Source of the DNA: Cypionkella aquatica
GTDB lineage: Bacteria > Pseudomonadota > Alphaproteobacteria > Rhodobacterales > Rhodobacteraceae
DNA length: 64,000 nucleotides
Direction of reading: 5' to 3'
NCBI RefSeq assembly: GCF_030161095.1
Contig: NZ_BSPP01000004.1
Location: 558,001 to 622,000, forward strand
Shown: positions 58,323-64,000 of the stretch, in pieces
How the letters are laid out: each line of letters opens with the position of its first letter
Position numbering within the stretch: position 1 is the first letter of the stretch
Notes under the pieces: model-generated
Database searches by the model: none
Told to the model about the DNA's origin: nothing
Seen by the model: the letters and a program-made list of their open reading frames with translations, nothing else
Made by a program: the position numbers and the translations under genes

Positions 58323-58838
58323 ATGAACAGACGGACAGCCCTTGTCGCAGGCAGTGCAACTTTGTTGGTCGCGTCTTGCGGCATGGGCTCGGCGCCTCCG
58401 GTAGATGCCAGCGGCACAGCGGCCCCCCGAGTTTATCGCATCAACAAGGCAGAGGCAGACAAAATCCCGTTCCGTCTGCTTGATTCGGTCAATGCTTTGC
58501 GCTCGGCAAAAGGCGTGCAGCCGCTGGCGTTCAACGCGGCCCTCAATGCAGCCGCGCTGACCCATTCACGCGATATGGCGGTGCAGAATCGGCCCTGGCA
58601 CTTCGGCTCTGACGGCTCGTCGCCACTGCTGCGGGTGCAGCGGGTTGGCTACACCGGGCAGTTTGTCGGTGAGACGATTTCGGAAACCTATCAGACCGAG
58701 CTGGAAACCCTGTCGGCATGGATGGCCGAAGCCGATACCCGCGATGTCATCCTGACCCCCGCCGCGCGTGAGATTGGCTTTGCCTGGTTCCAAGAGCAGT
58801 CGGGCAAGATCTGGTGGACGCTGGTTCTGGGCGGCTGA
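58323..58838 (+). CDS. CAP-domain (SCP/PR1-like) lipoprotein
   Basis: 171 residues. Seen: a short signal with RR and lipobox LVASC (Cys 19), then a CAP domain about 50-170 with LLDSVNALRSAKGVQPLAFN, ALTHSRDMA, WHFGSDGSSP and VGETIS. The family includes eukaryotic PR-1 proteins and many bacterial envelope proteins of unknown activity. The HSRDM segment keeps the first His of the CAP pocket. It lies between two L,D-transpeptidase-like genes, suggesting a cell-wall role. A strong terminator follows. Confidence 0.85.
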   Translation: MNRRTALVAGSATLLVASCGMGSAPPVDASGTAAPRVYRINKAEADKIPFRLLDSVNALRSAKGVQPLAFNAALNAAALTHSRDMAVQNRPWHFGSDGSSPLLRVQRVGYTGQFVGETISETYQTELETLSAWMAEADTRDVILTPAAREIGFAWFQEQSGKIWWTLVLGG

Positions 58839-58862
58839 GCGGGTCGCAACCTGTCAGATACA

Positions 58863-58889
58863 AAAAAGGGGCCAGCGCGGCCCCTTTTT
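58863..58889. terminator. Bidirectional intrinsic terminator between the CAP gene and the second L,D-transpeptidase gene
   Basis: AAAAAGGGGCC-AGCGC-GGCCCCTTTTT: GC stem with A-run and T-run flanks, usable in both directions by the convergent neighbours. Confidence 0.9.
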
Positions 58890-58916
58890 CTATGGCTTAT
58901 CCGAGGTCTGAACCGC

Positions 58917-59429
58917 TTACGGCAGAATCTGAATCGGCGTGCCGGGTTTGACCATCGCGTATATCCGCTCAACTTCTTCATCGGTCACGGCAATGCAGCC
59001 TGCGGTCCAATCCGGGCTGGAAACCGCACGGGGCTTGCCGTTCTTCTTACGCGGTGGGCCGCCGTGGATCATGATATCGCCACCCGGCGGCTTGCCCAAA
59101 ACGTCAGCATGTGCGCGGTCGGCTTCATTCGGATAGCTGATGCCCAATGACAGATGATAGCGCGAATTCGGGTTGCGGTGGCTGATGAAATAGATCCCCT
59201 CGGGCGTCTTGAGATCGCCCTCGAATTCCTTGTGACCGACCGGATTGCCGCCCAGACCAATATCGTATTCCTTGATCACCTTGCTGTTGTGCAGCAGATA
59301 CATCTTGCGATTGGCCTTCTGCACCTGAATCGAGGTGATTTCTGGCCCGTTATAGGTCTTGAATTTTGACGAACAGGCGGTCAGCGCCAGCCCAGCCAAA
59401 ACCACCAGAAGAATCCGTAGAACCCGCAT
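58917..59429 (-). CDS. L,D-transpeptidase-fold lipoprotein (YafK-like)
   Basis: 170 residues from ATG 59429; an upstream start at 59516 would place the lipobox too deep. Seen: signal with lipobox LTAC (Cys 19), KANRKMYLLHNSKVIKEYDIGLGG, HGG near 122 and WTAGC with candidate catalytic Cys 145, followed by IAVTDEE instead of the usual Arg. This pattern resembles YafK-type proteins, some of which act as amidases rather than cross-linking enzymes. The exact reaction is uncertain. Confidence 0.85.
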   Translation of the reverse strand: MRVLRILLVVLAGLALTACSSKFKTYNGPEITSIQVQKANRKMYLLHNSKVIKEYDIGLGGNPVGHKEFEGDLKTPEGIYFISHRNPNSRYHLSLGISYPNEADRAHADVLGKPPGGDIMIHGGPPRKKNGKPRAVSSPDWTAGCIAVTDEEVERIYAMVKPGTPIQILP

Positions 59430-59545
59430 CTTTTGCCCGCTCGTTATTATATTTTTCAAAGCGCATAGCGAAAAAACCGCAGGTTGCCTAGTCTGCGTGA
59501 TGGCACAACCGATCACGCTTTTTTCAACGCAAGATCGCGTGGGGC

Positions 59546-60769
59546 TTAGGGGCGGCTGAATCTTGCGACAAGTTCGACATGCGAAGACCAGCGGAACTGA
59601 TCAACAACCTGCACCCAATCCAAGCGATAACCGCCTGCAATCAACACCTTGGCATCACGCGCAAAGCTGATCGGATTGCAGGAGACCGACGCGATCACCG
59701 GCACTTTGCTGCGAGCCAGCACGGCCATCTGTGCTTCAGCCCCAGCGCGGGGCGGGTCGATCACCACAGCCTCGACGCCCTTGAATTCATCATCTTCCAG
59801 TGGCCGTCGGAACAGATCGCGGGTTTCCACCGTAACGCGCTTTAGCCCTTCGGTGTTATGCGCGGATTTCTCCAGCGCGGCCATCATTCTGGGCTCGCCC
59901 TCCACCGCATGCACCTCGGCCCGCTCGGCCAAAGGCAAAGCAAAGGTGCCAACGCCCGCGAACAGATCAACGATCTTTTTCGCAGGCCCAATCGCGAAAG
60001 CGACCGAGCGCAGCAGCGCAGATTCGCCCTCAACCGTGGCCTGCAAGAAAGCGCCGGGGGGTGGCGACACCAACGCGCGGCCAAACCGCTGCATTGGAGC
60101 TGTGCGCAGTGCCACGGTATCGCCGTTCCACGTCAGGCGGGCAAAGCCATAGGTTTCGGTGACGCGCGCCAGTTCCAGCTGCAACTGCCCGTCCAATTCC
60201 TTGCCACCCGTCACCATCACATCCGCCCCCGAAAGCGAACGCGTGACGGTCAGCGAAACCTCTGCCGTGCGAGAGCCGCCCAGTTTGACCAAAGCTTGCA
60301 GACCCGGCAGTGCCGCCATCAGATCGGGGTGCAAAAGCTGGCAATTCGGCACTTCGACCAGTGTATCCGAGCCGCGCGCATGAAATCCCATCAGCGCCCC
60401 GGTCTTGGTGCGCCGCGCTGCAATTGTCGCGCGACGCCGCGATTTAGGGGGCGAGGTGATGATGGGCCGAAACTCGGCCTCCAACCCCTGCCCCGCCAAA
60501 GCACCCTTCACAATCCCAAGCTTCCAATCGGCCACGAAAGCATCCGAGGCGTGCTGCATCATGCAGCCACCGCAGGTTTTGGCATGGCTGCACGGCGGCT
60601 TCACGCGATTGACCGAAGGCGTCACGATCCGCGCCTGTGTCAGGGTATCGCCCTGAAGTTCACCCTCAACTTCCTCGCCCGGCAGCATCCCCGGCACAAA
60701 GATTGTGCCGGAAGGCCCTTGGGCTACGCCGTCGCCCAGATGGCCCAGCCGTTCGATGGTGACTTTCAC
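59546..60769 (-). CDS. rlmD: Class I SAM-dependent RNA (uracil-5)-methyltransferase, TrmA/RlmD family
   Basis: 407 residues starting at GTG 60769, overlapping the ABC exporter stop (GTGA). Seen: an N-terminal TRAM-like domain (about 1-55), iron-sulfur cysteines C60, C66, C69 and C143, SAM motif DLFAGVGTFALPL near 263, and the catalytic Cys in SVSCNPISFARD near 370. RlmD makes m5U in 23S rRNA; the iron-sulfur Cys set supports the RlmD/RlmC side rather than TrmA. Downstream of two ABC exporter genes. Confidence 0.9.
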   Translation of the reverse strand: MKVTIERLGHLGDGVAQGPSGTIFVPGMLPGEEVEGELQGDTLTQARIVTPSVNRVKPPCSHAKTCGGCMMQHASDAFVADWKLGIVKGALAGQGLEAEFRPIITSPPKSRRRATIAARRTKTGALMGFHARGSDTLVEVPNCQLLHPDLMAALPGLQALVKLGGSRTAEVSLTVTRSLSGADVMVTGGKELDGQLQLELARVTETYGFARLTWNGDTVALRTAPMQRFGRALVSPPPGAFLQATVEGESALLRSVAFAIGPAKKIVDLFAGVGTFALPLAERAEVHAVEGEPRMMAALEKSAHNTEGLKRVTVETRDLFRRPLEDDEFKGVEAVVIDPPRAGAEAQMAVLARSKVPVIASVSCNPISFARDAKVLIAGGYRLDWVQVVDQFRWSSHVELVARFSRP

Positions 60770-62616
60770 TCTGCCGCTTCCTTTTCGTCGGTGCCGATGA
60801 AGCCGCCGGATTGGCGATTCCAATAGCGCGCGTATAGCCCGGCCTGTGCCAGCAATTCCGCATGGCTGCCCTGTTCCACAACGCGGCCCGCGTCAAGCAC
60901 CACAATGCGGTCCATCTCGGCAATCGTCGAAAGGCGGTGCGCAATCGCCAGCACAGTTTTGCCGCGCATCACCGAGGTCAGCGCATCCTGAATGCTGGCC
61001 TCGACTTCTGAATCCAAGGCGCTGGTCGCCTCATCCAACACCAGAATCGGCGCGTCTTTCAGAAAGGCGCGGGCCAAAGCGATGCGTTGCCGCTGCCCGC
61101 CCGACAGTTTAACCCCACGCTCACCCAGATAGGCATCATAGCCCTTGCGGCCCGCAAAATCGCGCAGGTTCAGGATGAACTCATGCGCCTCGGCCTGCTT
61201 GGCGGCTGCGATCATCATATCTTCGGTCGCAGCCGGGTTGCCATACATGATGTTCTCCCGGGCCGTGCGATTGAACATCGCGGTCTCCTGCGTGACCATG
61301 CCGATCTGCCGCCGCAAGCTTTCCTGCGTCACAGTCCGCACATCGATGCCATCAATCAGAATCCGGCCCTTTTCGGCGTCATAGAGCCGCAAAAGCAGCG
61401 CCACCAGCGTCGATTTCCCGGCGCCCGAGGCTCCGACAATGCCGATCTTTTCACCCGCTTTAATCGACAGGTTCAAATCATCGACGCCGCCGCGCCCATC
61501 CTCAGTCTTGCGGCCATAGGCAAAGGTCACATGCTCCATCTGCACTTCGCCCCTCACGCGCGGCATCTCTTTCGCCCCTGTCGCATCCTGCAGCGTGTAA
61601 GGTGGCGTCAGGGTTTTCACGCCATCCTCAACCTCGCCCAGATTGCCGAAAATCGACATCAGGCTGAACGAAACCCAGCCGGTCATCTGCGCCAGACGAA
61701 ACGCAATCGCCCCAGCCGCCGCAATATCTCCCGAGGTCGCCCCACCTTGCGACCACAGCCACACCGTCGCCCCCACCAGCAAAACCGGCAGCACGCCCGC
61801 CAAAGCCATCAGGCTTAGGCGGAACCAGCTGGAAATAATGCCATATTCAATCGCCTTGTCCCGAAAGCCGTTCATCGCCTCTAAGGCCACGCCATCCTCG
61901 TGCCGCGCATGGGCGAACAGCTTGACGGTTTTCATATTGGTCACGGTATCGACGATCTGCCCCGTCACCATCGCCCGCGCCGCAGCCCGCGCGCCCGAAG
62001 CGCCACGTACCTTTTTCAGAAACCCGCGGATAAACAGGATGTAGGCCGCGATCCAACCCACCAGCAGCAGCGAAATCCAGCCGTTGATCGTGCTGAGCAG
62101 CGCAACCGACCCGATTACCGAAGCCAGCGAGAATGCCATCGTCTCGATACTGCCCGAAACCACATCCGTCGCAGCCCGGGCGACCTGCATCTGCTTTTGT
62201 GCAATGCGGCCAGCGAAGTCATTGTCGAAAAACGTCACGGCTTGGCCCAATGTCCAGCGATGCATCCGTGACAGGATTAGCGGAAACAGGTTGGGTTCGA
62301 CCACAATCGCGGCGGCATGCGTGGTCAGCCCAAAGATCAGCGGGCGGGCGATCAGGTAAAGCCCGACAAAGCTGATGAACAGCCACAGATGGTCACTAAA
62401 CACTGTCGACGGATTGGCGGTATTGGCGGCGTCAATCACATCGCCCAAAATCGTCGCCGAAATCGCTTCCATCGAGCCGGAACAGGCCGACCAAAACGTC
62501 GCCCACAAAATCCCGGGCCAAGCGCCCTGCACCGCCCAGAGAAAGAATTTCCAGGTGGTCGTGGGCGGGTTGGTCGATGCGGGGCGGAACGGCTTGATTG
62601 TGGGGAAAAATCTCAT
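60766..62616 (-). CDS. ABC exporter half-transporter 1 (permease plus ATPase)
   Basis: 616 residues. Seen: six hydrophobic segments in an exporter-type permease about 25-320, then an ATPase with Walker A GASGAGKST near 400-408, signature LSGGQRQR, Walker B LVLDEATSALD, and H-loop AHRLST. The arrangement resembles MsbA and LmrA-like exporters. Its start overlaps the stop of the next ABC gene (ATGA), so the two are made together and probably form a heterodimer. Substrate unknown. Confidence 0.92.
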   Translation of the reverse strand: MRFFPTIKPFRPASTNPPTTTWKFFLWAVQGAWPGILWATFWSACSGSMEAISATILGDVIDAANTANPSTVFSDHLWLFISFVGLYLIARPLIFGLTTHAAAIVVEPNLFPLILSRMHRWTLGQAVTFFDNDFAGRIAQKQMQVARAATDVVSGSIETMAFSLASVIGSVALLSTINGWISLLLVGWIAAYILFIRGFLKKVRGASGARAAARAMVTGQIVDTVTNMKTVKLFAHARHEDGVALEAMNGFRDKAIEYGIISSWFRLSLMALAGVLPVLLVGATVWLWSQGGATSGDIAAAGAIAFRLAQMTGWVSFSLMSIFGNLGEVEDGVKTLTPPYTLQDATGAKEMPRVRGEVQMEHVTFAYGRKTEDGRGGVDDLNLSIKAGEKIGIVGASGAGKSTLVALLLRLYDAEKGRILIDGIDVRTVTQESLRRQIGMVTQETAMFNRTARENIMYGNPAATEDMMIAAAKQAEAHEFILNLRDFAGRKGYDAYLGERGVKLSGGQRQRIALARAFLKDAPILVLDEATSALDSEVEASIQDALTSVMRGKTVLAIAHRLSTIAEMDRIVVLDAGRVVEQGSHAELLAQAGLYARYWNRQSGGFIGTDEKEAAE

Positions 62617-64000
62617 GCATCCGTCTCCAGCCCGATGAACCCGCCGGATTGACGTGCCCAGAACCGAGCATAAAGCCCGTTCGCCCGTAAAAGTTCCGCA
62701 TGCGAGCCGGATTCGGCGATCATGCCATCCTCCAGCACCACGATCCGATCCATCGCGGCGATCGTCGAAAGCCGGTGCGCAATCGCGATCACGGTTTTGC
62801 CCTGCATCACACCGAAAAGCGCATCCTGAATCGCGGCCTCGGCCTCGGAATCCAAGGCAGAAGTCGCTTCATCCAAAATCAAGATCGGCGCATCTTTCAA
62901 GATCACCCGCGCCAAAGCCACGCGTTGCCGCTGCCCGCCCGACAGTTTCACGCCCCGCTCGCCGACATGGGCATCATAACCGATCCGACCCTCGGGGTCT
63001 TGTAATGTCAGAATAAACTCATGCGCATCAGCTTGCCGCGCCGCGTCGATCATCTGTGCTTCGGACGCATCTGGCCGCCCATACAGAATATTTTCGCGCA
63101 CCGAGCGGTGCAGCAAGCTGCTGTCCTGACTGACCATGCCAATCTGTCGCCGCACCGAATCCTGCGTGACGCGCGCGATGTCCTGACCATCAATCAAGAT
63201 GCGCCCGGCCTCGGTATCGTAAAACCGCAGCATCAGCTTGACCAAGGTGGACTTCCCCGCGCCTGAGCGTCCGACAACCCCGATCTTTTCCCCGGGTGCC
63301 ACATCCAGCGAAATCGCCTGCAACCCACCCGAGCCACGCCCGTAATGATGCGAAACCCCCTCGATCTGCACATGGCCGCGCTGGAAATCCAGATCGCGCG
63401 CGCCCGGTTGATCCACCAGCGCAATCGGTTGAGTGATGGTCTGCATGCCTTCCTGCACCGTGCCAAGGTTCTGCACCAGATTGGTCGTCGCCCACATGAT
63501 CCAATACGTCATGTTGTTCAGCCGCAGCACCAAAGTCACAGCTGCCGCCACAGTGCCAACGCTGGCAAGTCCCTGATACCAAAGCCACATCGCCCAAGCT
63601 GTCACCGCCACGATCAACAAGCCGTTCAGGGCTGTCAGGATAATATCCATCTTGGTGACAACGCGCATTTCGGTGAAAAACGTCTGCCGTGCCCGCTCAA
63701 TCGCCTGTTTGCTATAGGCTTCTTCCAGATCATGATGCGCGAACAGCTTCACTGAATGGATATTGGCATAAGCATCCACCACCCGCCCGGTGACAGCCGA
63801 GCGCGCGTCCGAACTCGCCGTCGCCGCAGGCCCCGCGCGCCCGATCGTCCACCGCATCAGCGCAACGTAACCCGCGAACCACAGCACCAGCGGCAGCAAC
63901 AACCGCACATCCGCCCCCGCGAGCATGATCGCAGCCCCCACAAGCGTGGTCGAGGCAAATGCCACCGCGTCAAAGGTCTGAAACACCGCCTCGCCCGCAG
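62613..64000 (-). CDS. ABC exporter half-transporter 2 (partial, N-terminus beyond window)
   Basis: The frame is open to base 64000, giving at least 462 residues; the first membrane segments lie outside. Seen: permease segments, then Walker A GRSGAGKST, signature LSGGQRQR, LILDEATSALD and AHRLST. Both this and the neighbouring ATPase keep all catalytic motifs, so neither site looks degenerate. It overlaps the next gene by four bases and is the upstream member of the pair. Substrate cannot be told. Confidence 0.92.
   Translation of the reverse strand, partial: AGEAVFQTFDAVAFASTTLVGAAIMLAGADVRLLLPLVLWFAGYVALMRWTIGRAGPAATASSDARSAVTGRVVDAYANIHSVKLFAHHDLEEAYSKQAIERARQTFFTEMRVVTKMDIILTALNGLLIVAVTAWAMWLWYQGLASVGTVAAAVTLVLRLNNMTYWIMWATTNLVQNLGTVQEGMQTITQPIALVDQPGARDLDFQRGHVQIEGVSHHYGRGSGGLQAISLDVAPGEKIGVVGRSGAGKSTLVKLMLRFYDTEAGRILIDGQDIARVTQDSVRRQIGMVSQDSSLLHRSVRENILYGRPDASEAQMIDAARQADAHEFILTLQDPEGRIGYDAHVGERGVKLSGGQRQRVALARVILKDAPILILDEATSALDSEAEAAIQDALFGVMQGKTVIAIAHRLSTIAAMDRIVVLEDGMIAESGSHAELLRANGLYARFWARQSGGFIGLETDA

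Overview
The window is a chromosomal stretch from an alphaproteobacterium, almost certainly order Rhodobacterales (Rhodobacter/Roseobacter group). The main reasons are the gene order dnaQ-coaE-aroE-maf / hemJ-rho-mnmE-mnmG-rsmG-parA-parB, the pairing argJ-mutT, the cluster rimP-nusA-rnpM-infB, and a dispersed hairpin repeat I associate with this group. Genus cannot be decided from the sequence. I see no phage, insertion sequence, integrase, CRISPR array, tRNA or rRNA. It is mostly core genome with a few accessory stretches.

Region 1 (1-12 kb) looks like the replication origin domain. Genes left of about 2.5 kb (dnaQ, coaE, aroE, maf) run leftwards, and genes to the right (hemJ, rho, mnmE, mnmG, rsmG, parA, parB) run rightwards. 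The 384-bp gap between maf and hemJ holds a perfect DnaA box, a one-mismatch DnaA box and two AT-rich tracts, so it is the best candidate for oriC. Four perfect 16-bp parS sites (TGTTTCACGTGAAACA) lie inside coding sequence at 845, 6060, 7968 and 11820, around the origin and close to the parAB genes whose product binds them.

Region 2 (10-20 kb) is housekeeping: hemW, ridA-like, rdgB and rph on the minus strand, the divergent heat-shock pair hrcA-grpE, mutS, a Nudix hydrolase, the nfeD-qmcA membrane pair and gnd.

Region 3 (20.8-28 kb) is metabolic and more accessory. A 5-oxoprolinase set (pxpABC), a zinc alcohol dehydrogenase and a choline-binding protein (choX) lie head to tail and diverge from betI across a clear palindrome. 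A lipoprotein lytic transglycosylase and radC follow, separated by a striking array of two tandem palindromes.

Region 4 (28-43.5 kb) is secretion and translation: a periplasmic binding domain fused to OmpA, an unrecognised membrane-anchored protein, secA, a periplasmic parvulin, argJ with an unusual N-terminal extension, mutT, a 46-residue small ORF, and the infB-rnpM-nusA-rimP operon with a hairpin-rich leader, then pip.

Region 5 (43.5-64 kb) is largely cell envelope: ubiG, an aldo/keto reductase, tamA-tamB, a YihY-family membrane protein with a MarR regulator, a nitrilase-family amidase, grxC, comF, a degenerate methyltransferase and hemH. Then come three tandem paralogous 60-76-residue exported proteins of unknown function, an L,D-transpeptidase, a CAP-domain lipoprotein, a second L,D-transpeptidase-fold lipoprotein, an rlmD-type RNA methyltransferase, and two half-size ABC exporters, the last cut by the window edge. 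The least explained elements are the three small exported proteins, the tandem palindromes upstream of radC, and the rimP leader.
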